DNA of 64,000 nucleotides from Anarhynchus alexandrinus (Eukaryota > Chordata > Aves > Charadriiformes > Charadriidae). How positions within the stretch are numbered: the stretch's first letter is position 1; every line of letters starts with the position of its first letter. The position numbers and the translations under genes are program-made. Below are positions 50,201 to 63,800 of the stretch, piece after piece. The stretch spans positions 430,503 through 494,502 of the forward strand of contig VUYV01000021.1 in assembly GCA_008711295.1 (NCBI GenBank). The letters are read 5' to 3'. The notes beneath the pieces were generated by a model. It had not been told where the DNA came from. It was given only the letters and a program-made list of their open reading frames with translations, and searched no databases.

Positions 50201-50385
50201 ATAGCTCTCTGAGGAAAAAGATGTGAATACTAATTGTTGCAGAGACCAGATCATCTGCTGTTCTTATGATCTGGCCCTCCTGCTCCCTCGGGCCCTGTAG
50301 AGGGGAGCTGCCTGTGCTGGGGGGAGAATGTAGACAGAGGTACTTTGGCATGATTAACCTAAATAATCTTGTAAGCTCTGGATCC
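47300..50385. other. Unique non-coding DNA, no gene recognised
   Basis: No recognisable coding. A T-rich tract ending TTTTAACAG at 48228 resembles a splice acceptor, but no matched donor or open frame supports it. The 49170-49390 interval has several TAATTA/ATTAAA cores and a generally unique look. An 8-bp inverted repeat, CAGATCAT/ATGATCTG, lies at 50247-50273, shortly before the CR1. Confidence 0.55.
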
Positions 50386-50876
50386 CTCAACATAAGAAGA
50401 ACATGGACCTGTTGGAGTGGGTCCAGAGGAGGGCCACAAAGATTATCAGAGCATAGGTTAGAGCATCTCTCCTATGAAGACAGGTGGAGAGAGTTGGGGT
50501 TGTTTAGCTTGGAGAAGACTCCAGGGAGACCTTATAGCAGCTCTCCAGTATCTGAAGGGGGCCTACAAGAAGGCTGGAGAGGGACTTTTTATAAGGGCAT
50601 GTAGTGATAGGATGAGGGGTAATGGCTTCAAACTGGAAGAGGGGAGATTTACATTAGATATTAGGAAAAAATTTTTCACTCTGAGGGTGGTGAGACACTG
50701 GAACAAATTGCCCAGGGAAGCTGTGGATGCCCCATCCCTGGAGGTGTTCAAGGCCAGGCTGCATGGGACTTTGAGCAACCTGGTTTGGTGGTAGGTGTCC
50801 CTGTCCATGTCAGGGGGGTTGGAACTAGATTATCTTTAAGGTCCCTTCCAACCTAAACCATTCTATGATTCTGTGA
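50386..50876 (+). mobile_element. CR1 LINE 3'-end copy
   Basis: Starts at CTCAACATAAGAAGAACATG and ends with the CR1 terminus TTCTATGATTCTGTGA. The coding part is only the ORF2 C-terminus: after a frame change near 50515, where one triplet-disrupting deletion lies in the LFSLEK-to-GDLI region, it reads GDLIAALQYLKGAYKKAGEG, then LDIRKKFFTLRVVRHWNKLP and ends at 50794. The catalytic FADD region was lost by 5' truncation. The 3' untranslated part includes GGTTGGAACTAGATTATC and CTTCCAACCTAAACC. It is the same 3'-end type as the fragments at 12184 and 37364. Confidence 0.95.
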
Positions 50877-51215
50877 TTGTAGTGCTGCTGTGACAACTCT
50901 ACTTTTATTTTTGTGGAGCACTGTAAATATATTAAATAAATCCAATATTAATACAAAATCTTAAGACACCCTCCTCCTCTTATGATGAGTTCTCTATTTT
51001 TTCTTATTCTTTATTTTCTTCCAGCTGGTCAAATTCTAAACCAATTCCAGTGAGTATTGATATTTCTTTTTTTGACACTCAGTTTTGAGTAATCCTCCTT
51101 CCCACAAAACAGAAACAAAGCCCAAACCAAATGCCACCTCAAAAAGTTTAGTTGTTGGCTTTCCTTGGGTTGCTTGGATCATAAGTTTAAGGTGGATCTT
51201 TTTTTATTTTAAGAA

Positions 51216-51325
51216 AGCTTCTTTCATGAGTCCTTTGGAAAAATAATAAAGCTAATAAACCTTCTGCAGTGGATTTTGAGAGAATCATTAACCAAAGATT
51301 TGTTGCCATGGATACTGAGACAGGT
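51216..51325 (+). other. Weak exon-like segment (110 bp)
   Basis: CTTTTTTTATTTTAAG ends at 51215 and the segment ends in ACAG followed by GTAGGT, a near-consensus donor. No frame is open through the whole segment; the best one is open only from about residue 5 onward and reads KPSAVDFERIINQRFVAMDT. If it is an exon it is more likely non-coding or untranslated, or the true acceptor lies further inside. Confidence 0.15.
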
Positions 51326-54300
51326 AGGTAGCCTACTTAAAAAAAAACAAAAGAAGAAAATAACCACACAGAGACACAAAAACAAACAGCCCAAAACAAT
51401 TTAACCTCAGTTCAAAAGTGAGCAGCAGCAAAATTTTCCTCTTGTAACAGCAGATGCTGCAGTTACAGAGGAGGTGAAGAAATATAAAAAAGCAAAGTGG
51501 TAGTAAGGTGAGTCTTAAGGGTTTCTTCTACCCTAATATTAAGGCTATAACATAATCCTCGCTACAAAAAGACTTCAACAGTGAAGTATTCTGTAAGTAG
51601 TGGATCAATCCTCCAGAGATTTTGGGTTTGTCATTGTTGTGGGAAAATGCCCTCATGGATGCTGTGTTACACAAATTTAAAAGTAACTCTGACAACTTAA
51701 GGGGTCTCCTTTTGTTTTTTGGCTTTTGCATTTTATGGTTTTTTTCTGCTAGTTTTTTCAAGCCATCATCAATACGAAAACGCAGAGCAACGCACAAGAA
51801 AAGACAAGACCTTTTGGAACCAATTTCAGTGACAAATACACAGAGATTGCAGGTGGCACCTGAGCTCTGCATCAAGGTTCAACTCCTGGGGTCGGTGGGA
51901 TCTGTGCTGACAGTGGCGATAGCCTGAGTTATTTGTCACCACGTGGAGGCTGGGATGGAGAGAAGGAGGTGGCACATCCCCTTTTCGGTGGGCAGGCGTG
52001 CGTAAAGGCTCTTTCACATCACCCCAGAAAGCCATGGTCCTGGCTGAAGGGGAAAGCAGGGTCTGCGTTCACCCACCAGGAGGAAGAAACAAAACCGGGA
52101 GAGGCGTTTTTGCCCTGCTGGCAGCCTCTAATCAGGGGCAAGCCATTAGTGAGTCGGCGGGAGGGCTAGGCTGCTCCCCTCACGGCGCAGGCAGGCAGGT
52201 CCCCTCTGTGCATTGTAGCAGGTTTCTACAAAAGCCTTTTCCATTTCCAGTGCTCACCTGAAGAGTTAATTAGGGAGACAACCATGTTTCTGCTTTTGGT
52301 AGCACTTAACGATCCCCAAAATGCAAATAAAGAGAGAGCCGCAGCTGTTTAAAATATCCCTGCTGCTATGTTATTAAGTACAAGGGGACAAACATAAGGG
52401 CAGGAAGCCTCTGATTAAGAGCAGGTTTGTATGGTGTACGTGACTCAAGCATCAACATTGTTTGAACTCAGCTCTGGCTCAATTTTACCCCTGCCCATGA
52501 GGCCGGGCTTGTGCCTGAATGCTTCATACATCTCTGCTCTTTGAATCGAACAGGATGCAAAATCCCCCTGATGAAAAGGTTTTAAGGCTGGTATTTATCC
52601 TACTGACATAAAACTCTGTTTGTTGGGAAATACCACATGGTGCCATAGACTCAGGAAAGTATGGGTGAGTGAGAGACTCTTTCTGGGACTGAGGACAAAC
52701 AGAGTTAACTTATTGTTTCCTTCCTCCGTATTTGCTGTACGTCATGTGGAACAAAGAACCAGACTGGAAAAAAAAATCTTTTTTGAACACGGGCCTTTTT
52801 CAAGTGTCGTCATTGTTCCTACTAAATAATTACAGTAACATGGCTAGTGCCCTGGGAAAGAGGTGGTATTCCTGTTTAAAAAAGATAAATGGAAACTGAA
52901 AGAGCTCAAGTGGTACAGGAATTTGCCTTGGGCAACTCTGTTTTATGACCCATGTTTGCATGCCTGTGTGCTATCAGACTACAAATACTATAAATCCCAT
53001 CTTTTCCATTCATCTTGTTTTTTCTGCCCGCATAAAGTATATATAACTTTGCTAACAATGAAACAATATCAGATTCACTCAGCAACAGGCAAGAAAGGTG
53101 AGAAAGGAAAATTTTGCGTTTAGGTAATTCATATATGAAGGCCTGGAGAAAAGGATGCCATGTTTCATCTTCCTAAGGCTCGCCTCTACTATAATATTAA
53201 ACTATGATTTTGTCTGTCACTCCAGGCTAGCCTGGGAGAGTTGGGCCTCAAAAGACTCAGCTCTCAAAAGACACCAGCAGAAGGTGAAGCTTGTTGAGGA
53301 GCCAGGTGCTGGGGAACGGTGGCTCCTCACCAGGAGCCTTTGGGCTGTTTCCAGCACTATTAGTATTTATTTCCCCTGCAAGAAAAGCACCTCCTGCTGG
53401 TGGGATTTATACAGATGGTTTTGATATCCTTTCAGGGCTTTAGTATGATAACAAGGGTAGCGTGTTTACATTTCTTTTCTATTGTGAATAGCAGTGAACC
53501 TCATCTTGCCCATGACGCCGAGTGGCAGAGCTGATGCAGGTGGTGAGTGCTGTGGTCATTATGCACGGGTTTCATGTTGTTCTGGGTCACAGGTATGACA
53601 ACGCGGTGGGCTTGCAACTGCTGTCCAGGAAAGTGGCAACTACCTGTCTTTATAGCTAAATGTAACCTATTCAACGGCTTTCTGGTGAAACTTGGACTTA
53701 CATTATGAAAAACGCTGACAGCCACTTTTCTGCACGCTTTCTACGTTGTTCCTGTGAGCGCTCCAAAGTGTTTGTTGGAATAAGAAATGAGCATGTTTTG
53801 ACAGCATCAAAGTCAATGTTAATGTTGTAGAAGCCTTTATTAAATAACAGTCCCATGACATGTGCACCTGCTGGTTAAGGCAGCTTCAGAAAGGCAGCTC
53901 TTGGAGGGATTTGTACCACGGCTGGAAGCAGGTTCCAGCAGCCACCCAGCATGGCTTGGCCATGCAATGACAGCTGCAGTCCCAGCCAGTGCTACCCCTA
54001 TTCATCCAGGCTGCAGCGCCCCATGGTGCAGTGCAGCACCCCATAGAAATGCCATCTTGTACCTGAGCACGTTGCAGTCACACCGATGGGATTCTCCGAG
54101 CGGGGTTTGTGCCTGGGGCATCGCACTGCAGAGCTGCAGCAAAGTCACTTGGGCTGCTGCGGTCTTTTACCTTTCCATCTCAAGCGCTGCTGCACAGGGT
54201 GGACACATCTGTCTCAGCCCTCCTTTTAGAAGCATTTAGCCATGAATCAGGACGTGTTACAGTAGATGACTAAAGTCGCTGTTGCTGAGTTGTGAATAGC

Positions 54301-57300
54301 AAATTCCTAACAACAAAGTCTCGGTGCAAAAGTCACAGCAAGTCATATCAAGGCCACTAAAAGGACAAAATATGCTAGCATAACGTGTTGCTCTATAATA
54401 TAAAGCAAATCGTGAAATTATAGATTCATAAAAACTCTGAAGAAAAAGGACTAAAGCAATCTTGCATTATTGTCTGGACGTTGTTTGCTCCTTATGCTGT
54501 TTTCATTGAAATTACTTTCATGTGCTTCTTAACAGTTTTTCCTTGGTGGTGTAAGTCTAAATTTTAGTACAAAGAAATAAAACAAAGGAAAATACATCCC
54601 TTGGTAGCCTGACATACAGAAATGGATTAAAAGCTGCTCTGGAGATTTGTTTCACTGCTGGGCTGTTAACTCAAAGCCAGTCCAACCTGTAATTACTCTG
54701 CTTGGTTCAGTTCCAAAGCCCGCTGAAATTCATGGCAAGGCAGCGGCTGAGCTCTGACAAGGCTGAAGAGCAGTTTGGTGGTTCATCTGGAATTAGTCTG
54801 ATGGCCTTAATCAAGGTTTCAGGTGACGTGTGTTCAGACTGCAGTGTGGGGTCTTATCTGGCGTTGCTTGACCAGACCCACTGGCCCATTACGTGGGCAG
54901 TGCAGATACTCACCGGGGAGGCTTTGCGGTGGGAAGCACATGCACTCCCTCCTGGGACTTCCTAATGAGAACTAGTCTGGGATCGTTACCCCTTCTTGAA
55001 ACATTGTAGAAACCATGGAAGTGCAGGATATATCTGGTTCTGTATTGTGCCTGTTCTCGCATATCTGACAGGCATCAGCTCTAGTTCCTTGATAGGTATC
55101 AGGCCTCTTCCGTCTGAGGTTGTCGCTTACGGTGGCAGAGAGCTGTGAGGACTGAAGGAGCTGTGTGGAAGTAGTTCCTACCTGTTTAGGAATGACTCTG
55201 GTGGGTGCTTCAAGGGGAAGGCATAAAGCACAGGAAACTTCTCTATGTCATTCAGGACTTTTGCCATGCCTGGAAACATCCCCGTGTTTTGATGCTGTTG
55301 TGGTGGGGCCAGCAATCTCCATGGTCTAGTGAGTTTGTTTTATATTTTGGAGAAATTATCACTGTGGTCTTGCTTGTTGTCTATGCTTTTGCTCTGCTAA
55401 TTTAGCTCTGAGTTCAAACATGTTATGAGGCTGCAATGAATATTTATAATTGCTTTGCGGGGATGAGAGTCATCATCCTCTTTGTTGGTAAGAGTGATGT
55501 GGTGGGAAATCTGAATTTAACTCACACGGCGCAGCAGCCACTACCTCAGCACTGCTGACGTCAAAGGCAGGCCAAGGCCAGGCAGGAATTGATGGCTGCT
55601 CCAGCTTTGTCTCCAGCATGTCCAGGAGAAAACACCGCTAAAAAGCCTCTAGACAGGGTGGGGTAACAACAGTCACCATAAAATATTATTGTGCAAGCTG
55701 ATTAAAACTGCCTGGTCTTGGCTGAACCTGAAACCCATGTTCTCGCTGCATCTGAGTCTTCGCTCAGTGGCAGATGTTCCTGCAGCCTGACCCTATGAAG
55801 CTGCTCAGTCATATTAAGCATCCAAACAGCCTTACCTGTGTGGCAGGATTTTGTGTTGTAGCAGACCTTTCCCTTTCCTACTCTCACTTAAGATGAACCA
55901 TAGTACAAGCAACTTGTCTGTGAACCTGAAAGTCATGCAGCCTAAGAGTGCAAGGAAAAGTCCTATCTGACTACACTCACATTTTTTGATACAGCAATTG
56001 GGAAAAAAAAATTCCTCACTGCAGTTTATGTACTCGTCAACTTCTGACAATGCTCACTTTGGGGAGGATTGGGCTGCTGAAGACTGATAGTAAAAGCAGC
56101 AAACAAAGGACAAGAACCCTTACATAGTGCCATTATCCCTTCCATCAAAATGCATCTCATGGGCATTAATGAATCAGGCTATAACATTTTACGGGCAGAC
56201 AAAGATTTCATCAAGGCTAAATAAGGAATTTTTGAAGGGTCAGTCTTGGGGCATCTGGAGAGGCCAGTCTGGGCGCTTACGTAAGACAAGATGATGAATA
56301 TGAGAGTGCCGAGAGCTCCTGCTGAGTCCTAGGTTTGTTTCAGGCTGTGACTTCAATAACCACTACCTAAGTGGCATTTCTGAACATTTTCTACACATCA
56401 GTCCTGCCGTAAGGGACGGAGCTCAATGGCTTTTCTCTTGTGAAGGAAATATGAACATATTACATTTGATGTAGCAGTTACTCAAAATATGTATTTTACC
56501 CCTGCTTTAGTAATTTTGGCACAGCCTTCTGCCAGCTGATTCTTTCTGGAGGTTTAAGACACAGAAATTTCTAAATAGGGGTGGGCTGAAGAAACCGTGT
56601 ATCTCCACAGGATGATGCAGAAGATGCATATGTGACCAAGGTTTCTGCTGAATCTGGTTGCCAGCAAGGAGGACATACCAAAATGCATACAGGGTGGTGC
56701 ACCAGTTTTGTCCCCACTGGGGCAGGTGTGACAGTCACTCTGCCAATCCCCCATGCTGGATGTCAGGGAGGAGGATCCTGTGTGGGGAGGATGAGCAGGC
56801 TGTCCAGCCCTTGCTCCCATGCCAGGAGTCTCACGGCTCTTTACTGGCTTGCAGAGGTCTCACTTGGCTCATAGCCTGAATACCACGAGAGCGTTTACTT
56901 CTTCTAAGGGGGAGAAAGGGAGAGATTTGTGCAGGCATGAGCACGGCAGGATCACTGCCACTGCCCAAGATGCTGGTGCTGAGGCTGCTCCTTGCAACAC
57001 GTTGCATGGAGGATTTGTCTGCTTGGCAGCTGGTTGGTTTGACTCTATTAGCACACGCGTGCCCTGAGCCCCAGTTCCTCAGGGTGTCACACTGAGCTGT
57101 GGTAGACTCAGAAACCTTTCTCTGAAGCAGCTTAGGAACAGAACCTCAGGGGCATTTCTTTCACAGAAGGTCTCTGATTCTCTAGGGGAGACTGGCTGGA
57201 AAGCAAGCTAAAGATCCTTTTCAGGAAGAATAAATCATGACCTCCCCACTGCACATTGTAGGCACAGTTATCTTATGTTTTGGGTACAATATCGGCACAT

Positions 57301-57818
57301 CCTCATAACATGTGGCATGAATCCTAGGAACCTCTGCCGCAGATCCCAATATAATGGTCCCAGCACCCTGCCCAGACCCCTCCGTTACCCCCATGACACT
57401 CTGCAGACACTTGTATCAGCTGGGAAGACCTCACTGGTAAAGAGTAGAAGTCTGCTGACATCCTGCAATGTAAAGTTCATTAGATCATCTCGACACAATA
57501 TCTTTCTTTTGGGAAAAACCTTCTCAGGTGAAGCAGCCAGGCCATCACTGGACCTGATCCAGACCAGTCACTTGAACCTGGGGCTGTCATCACCGGCTTC
57601 GTGTGAAGACGTCATTAGTGAGATCCCTAAGCTAACAAGCTTATTTGCTGTCTTCCCCCCCCGCAGCCCCAGTGATTGTTTCTTGTGTTTAGAGCTGCTT
57701 CTGTGAGTTCACGATCCTTTGAACTTGAAGTCACAGACTGGTAGGAAAGTATCTCATTTACTTCACAATCTAATTTCTTCCTTTTTAGTCCAACAAATCA
57801 AACACCTTCATGAAAAAA

Positions 57819-57853
57819 ACAACCTAACAAACAAACAAAAAACAAACAAAAAA
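57819..57853. repeat. (CAAA)n-like simple repeat
   Basis: Imperfect CAAA units interrupted by longer A runs, followed by a C-rich stretch. A similar short CAAACAAAAAAA run occurs near 59048. Simple sequence only. Confidence 0.85.
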
Positions 57854-60800
57854 CTTCCCCCCAAACCCCAGCTCATGTTTTCATAATTACGGTAATTTAA
57901 AACACACAATAGCATTCTGTATTTTAATTACAGGTGCATCAGAAGAATAAAATATTTATACTTGTGTGCACTTCTTTCCTTTCTGACAGCAGAGTGAATA
58001 CGATAAGCTTTTCTGAGATTATAATAAGTTTACCTTTTTTTAACCTATGTTTATATACATATGATACAGGTTCATCAACACCTTCTCATTATAGCCACTG
58101 ACGATCCATCAAAGGTGAAGAAAGTAGAAACAAGTATTGGTCTCAAGCATTTCTCAAGCTAATGGATATATGTGCAAAGGATACAAAGACACTCATTGCC
58201 TAGGAAAAAAGAATGCTCTGGAAAAACAAAATTTCTCTGGCTTTTTCATTAAATCCAGTTTTCTTGGGCAACACTGCCATATAATTTCCCTTTTAAATGG
58301 AAATTTTTTTCCCACAAAATTCTGTGGAAAGTCTAATTTTTCTCTTCCTAGCAACCTCAGTGTCGAGAGAGACAGACATATTTAATTGCCATTCATTTTC
58401 AGTACTGTATCTCACTACTGCTGGTAAAGGAGAAAGACCCCTGAAACTTAGAGTTTCACCACAATGTCTCCTTGATTGCGAAGGAACTGACTCTCTGCAG
58501 GTGGGGGTGGTAACAACAACCATAAAAGAGAGACAGCAATGTAGTGCACAGTGACATTTAATCGGTGTACAATTTCCTTATTCAGTTTAGAATAAGGATC
58601 AGATTACGGAAAAAGCTCTGAAAACTTTGTATTAACACATTAGAACTATAATCTTGCACTAAATCCCCTGGAGTAAATACATATGGTTGCAATGATTTCA
58701 TTTGAGCCTTGCTGAGTTACACAGAGTAGAGCTCTCAACTCTTATTCCAATGGTTATTATTCTTCATAAGACCCTCAGATTCACTGAAATAACTGAGGGG
58801 ATCAGAACCATACAGGCCTGACTGTGCTTTCACAGCCATTGTTGCAAATGAGAAATATCAATCAGTTATAACAGGAGTAATGGAGAAAGGGGGTGAAAAT
58901 CAGTTTGGCGTGCTCACTGATAGCCCTGCAATTTTTCAAGAAAAAGCAAAAATATGTTTCCTTTTCAATAATTGTGATTACTTGCAGACTGATGCCTTTT
59001 TTTTCCATAGGGAAATCAGAGGAAGAATACAGAAAAGCTAAGAAAAAACAAACAAAAAAATCTGAACGCTGAAAAAAAAGTAAAGAATTTTCTGAGTCCT
59101 TCAGCTGGTCAGCTGAACTCTGAAATGGTCTTCTGTTTCCTTTCTCTTCTGGCTGCATGGCTTTTTCTAAGTCCTAATCTGCAACTAGTGCCTAAATTAA
59201 AAAGCCCCTGTTGAAGGGAGTACAGGCTTTGAATCTCAGATAAAGCTGCTACCGGTTTGTCTAAGGCTGTCTCCTGCACACAGAAGATGTAATTATTCGC
59301 TCTGCCTTTGATGTGACTGGGTTAAAAATTACAATTCTGACATTATTCAGATTAAGTGGCTTTCTAGTCCACTTGTGCCCATTTTTCATTGACATTAGTT
59401 TATTTTCTTCACATGAATTTTATTCTTCCATCCAAAGACCATCGAGTCTAGCAGTTTTTCACAGACACAGCAAATGGCAAGAGCCCCCAAACTTCCCCCC
59501 CAAACTCCCTTTCTATTGGTAAACACACACACTTATGCCAATTTTATCTGTCCAGGGCCTTCCTCTCCAAATTATGTTGTTCCAAGGCTGCCAGGCTTCT
59601 TGTTACTATATTATTTCCCAAAATACAGAGTGCTTTCAGTTTCCTGGCTTCCTCAGCTCTGGAATCGGTTGCCATCTGTCAGGTAGTCAAATGTGTACGT
59701 TTTCAGCAGTAATATAGATAAATCAAAAAGCAACAAGCAAGAAAAAAAGAAGGAAATGTCAATTCCTTTTTTTCTTGCTCATAGAACATCCTTAAACATT
59801 TCTCCCAGGTATTTTTAAAAGTGAGTAAGTTAAATTGGCTAATGTGCAGTTAATATCTGTGTTGCTAGAAATGAGCAGATAAAACTGCTCCAGGCATAGG
59901 AATTCTACAGGAATAAAACCTACAGAATTTAACCCCACTGTAATATGTTTCAGTATAATAAGGACATTTAATATCCTAACCACCATGTAAGCAGTGTCAT
60001 TTCACAGATAATAAAATATAGTTGTTGTTCCCTTGGCTGATCCATACAGATGTGGGAATTTTAAACCGTATCATAGCTATCTATTAATTTCATTTGGTAA
60101 TTTTTAGCTTTGTGATTATTTGCAGCTTCCTAAGAACTTGCTGCGGGAGGCACAACAAGTGTAAGCCTATTGCGGTGGGTAACTTCTGAGATCCCTCAGA
60201 AGCAGTACGTGGACCCCAGAAGTCCACCTACCACGAGCTGAAAATGACAAAGTAAAACAGAAATACCACTAACATTGATGAATGAATTGCCAAGACAGAC
60301 ATAAAAAGGCAGATATCAGCAACACAGGAAACACTAGCCTGATTTGAGGGAGTGGTCTTTAATTCGGTGGCTTCTTTCCTACCTTTGCTGAGTGCCAAGT
60401 TTTTCAGAAGACAATATAAAATGAATCACAAGCAAATGGTTTTTGGGTGAGCTTTCCTTATTTTATGCACTGAAAACAAAAATGTTTTTCTCCATTATAT
60501 TATTTGTTATTCTTTCACTGAAACAATGTATGCATACATCACCACAATAGCCTGAGCCTTCTAAATCTTTTAGAAGGCTGCTGCACCTGAGCTAAGTAAA
60601 ATTTTCTGGTAAATGAGTTTGACAGTCCAGTCACGCACTTTTAACAGGAGTTTTTCTTTGTGATATATATACATTTATTACCTTTCACTTTAGGGAACGG
60701 TTTCATACTGTATATGTTGCGAGAGAGGAAGAAAAATCTCAGTGGACACCCAGTTTTGGTTTGCAGTGGATCTCAGGTCATATATAAGGCATATTTTGAA

Positions 60801-63800
60801 ACGCTACATTAACTACTTTCCATCTCTCACCTGCAGCTCAGGGACAGCAAAAGCCTGACTGAGACGAGATTTAGCCAGGATTCTGCTCTTCCAATTTCCG
60901 TTCAAATCACAAGTTAGTCTTTCTGGTTATTTCCACGTTTTTCCAAATATTCAAGGAAAACCACAACAGGTGTAGCAGAATAAGCATCTCTCTTAAATTC
61001 CCCTTTGCATGACAATACTGAAATTTTAACGCTTATGTTTGCGACTTTATCACCCTGAGCACAAACTGTTGACCCTGCTTACCAATACACCAAATGCACT
61101 TAATTTGCTGTACAGAATAATAATTCATCCTTTACTTGCAATGTGGAAATTCACGTGCTTATTCAACAACCTCATAACTACAGTTTAATAAGACAACCTT
61201 CAGTACGAGGAAATTCACTCGGCTTCAGTTTAATTGGTTTTCTCAGTTGCTGGAACTCAGCATGTCATGAAGGGTTAAAAAAAGAGAATTAAAAACATTA
61301 ATTAAAATGTACTATGCAGCCATGTTTCAGCACAATGGCCGTTATAAATAAAAGATGCCTTTGTGTGCATCGTCTGTGCCTCAAAGAAGCACATGCTTGG
61401 AAATAGGCAAATATGATTTACAGCCGGAGAAAAGTCAAAGTACATTTAAGTTTCTTTAACAGCTCAAATTCTGGGCAAGAAGAATGGATGATACTTTTTA
61501 TATTTCATCCATTCAAGTTCTATATCCTACACAAGCTCACAGTGGGAACTAATGCTGTTTAAATCAGAAAGGGGCCTACTGGCTTGGATTCATGCATGCC
61601 TGGTGCATGTTTTGTTAGGTCTGTTGAATGATAATTTCTATGGGGGTAGAAAATCTGCAAGAATAGGCATGAGAAAATTCCTTTTCTAGTAATATTTTTG
61701 GCATTAAAACTGATCCTGAAAGCACTAACAAAGACTGAGGTGACAGGTGGTCAGGAATTTTCCCTAGAAAGTGCTGATTCATCAAAAAGGGAGTGTTTCA
61801 AGGAACTCCACCTGTTTTGACAAACCTGGTGAGAACTGTGGTTGCTTTTGTCCTGGGCCTCTCCGGGCTTCTCATTTCTGTGGCTCTGAGGATGCTTTGT
61901 CAGCGTGATGGTCCCAGGTCTGGCAGCTCTGGAGTTTCCAGGCGTCTGGAGTGTCTCTGAAATCCAGATTCAGCTGCTCTTCAATGCTTGGCCCTGTAAC
62001 GGGGAACCTGGAGAGTACTTGAATATCTAATGCTATAGCATCTTATAAGTAAGAGTTACGAAAACATCCGCATCTGCTCTGGTATGCTGCTAGAAAATGT
62101 CTGTGAAGAGGTCACAGAGGAAAGAAATCAGTTACCACCAGACTGCAGAAGATTTATCCTATTTCCAAGTAATAAGACCCCGGCTCAGTAGCGAACCGAA
62201 TTTTGTCTTTAGCTTCAGTCAGGGTTGATCCACATAATATGATCCACAGTGAACCAGAAGCCAAGTCAAGGAAGAGTAAACAGAGGTATGGTCTCAACCT
62301 TAAATCAGAACACACTCTGTTTTTTATCTCAGTAAGGCATCCCTCGAAACAGATGGGACTAACAGTGAAGGAATGGTGGTATGGGGTCCTCTGGTTCCTC
62401 TGGGCTCTTTAAGGTTTGCCTGTCAGTGATCTTCTGAGACACCTGAAAACTCACATAGAAATCTTTGTACTGGCAAAATTTTGAAAATTAAAAAAAACAG
62501 CCATAAATTCTAGGGCTATACATTGAAAAAAAAAAAGAGAAAAACATCAAAAGCTGAGAAATCAGAGAACAAGATAACAGCTTGAGAGTGGTGCTGGTTT
62601 GTTATGCTGCCACAAAACAGATCAATCCATGCCTTGAAGTGAACACCCGTGTGTACATCCTTTTCAGCTGAGGTGTCTGCAAAACTTAAATAGATCTTCT
62701 TCTGCCACATTCTGCTATCGTGAATCTCTAGCCTCTCTCTAGCTGCTTGTGATTGTATTAGAAATATTTTTCGGGTCCTAGTTTTAATTGCCTGCAGAGC
62801 TAGCAGCCAGTTGACAAATACATGTTGTTCAACAGTTATAGAAGTAGGGCTGCACCACTAACTGGTAAAAATAGATGTCAGGACTTCCAGAAGATGAGAT
62901 ATATCTACTGCTGAAGACACTTGCAAAGTGTGCTCTGGCAACAGAAGTCATGAAACTTAAAATCTTCCAGTGCTTTTGTGGTCCTGCTATTATGTCATAC
63001 GCAGAGTGAGCACACAGGGGGACTGAACATATATTCACAGGCTGTTAGCAGAACTGACAGGTGAAGTGCACACATCCCACAGTCACTGATGAACGTGATA
63101 TCCAATACCGTAATATTCTGAAAACTGGCTTGATAGAAAAAGGATCCATTTTAAAATGGCATTTAATACTACCATTTCATTTATCTACAGAAGTGTGTCA
63201 CCTACCCCTCTGAGCAGTGATCTACCAGATTTCCTGATGCCCAGCAGTCAGACCTCTGGCAACAATATGACACATCCTGCCTTGGGCCTTTTAACTTAAA
63301 ATTTCTGCTTTTGAATGTGCCCTTTTTTTGGTGAGTCTGAGGCATAACCTAATCATTCCCTTCAAAAGACAAATAAAGTGAGATTTTGGACTTTTGTGTT
63401 ATAGAGTGGCAGGTCTGTTCTCTGAGTGCTGTCTGCTTTTTTTAGCATGTTTCATAAAGTGTGGAAACAACTCAGTTTTCCAATAAGAGCTGCAGGAATG
63501 ACAACAGAGTTTGTATAATCTCCAAATATATTTTATATGCCAATATTTATCGAATTCTCTCTTTCAACCAGAGAGCCTCCCTGGGCATTTGTTGCACCTG
63601 AGTATCCGCTATATCATCCCCAAGAATCCCCGAGAGGAGCAAGCTGTGGGGCAGGAGGGCACCCTCTGTCCTCCCACCCTGCTCTACTTTACAGCTGGAG
63701 GTACAGCAGGGCAGACTGATGTGAGAGCATCTTGGTATGCATAGAGCCCTGGGCTTTTCTGAGACTATTCGTCGTGTAAGGCAGCAGATGTACCTCCCTT

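Noticed and set aside
50247..50273. 8-bp inverted repeat CAGATCAT/ATGATCTG
   Set aside because: Short arms and an 11-base loop in a eukaryotic context give no terminator or binding-site meaning; expected by chance in 64 kb.
53860..54240. G+C-rich segment as a CpG island or promoter
   Set aside because: Only a handful of CpG dinucleotides are scattered over about 380 bp, and no transcription start or first exon is recognisable.
57275..57706. 143-codon plus-strand open frame
   Set aside because: No known motif and no signal for translation or splicing.
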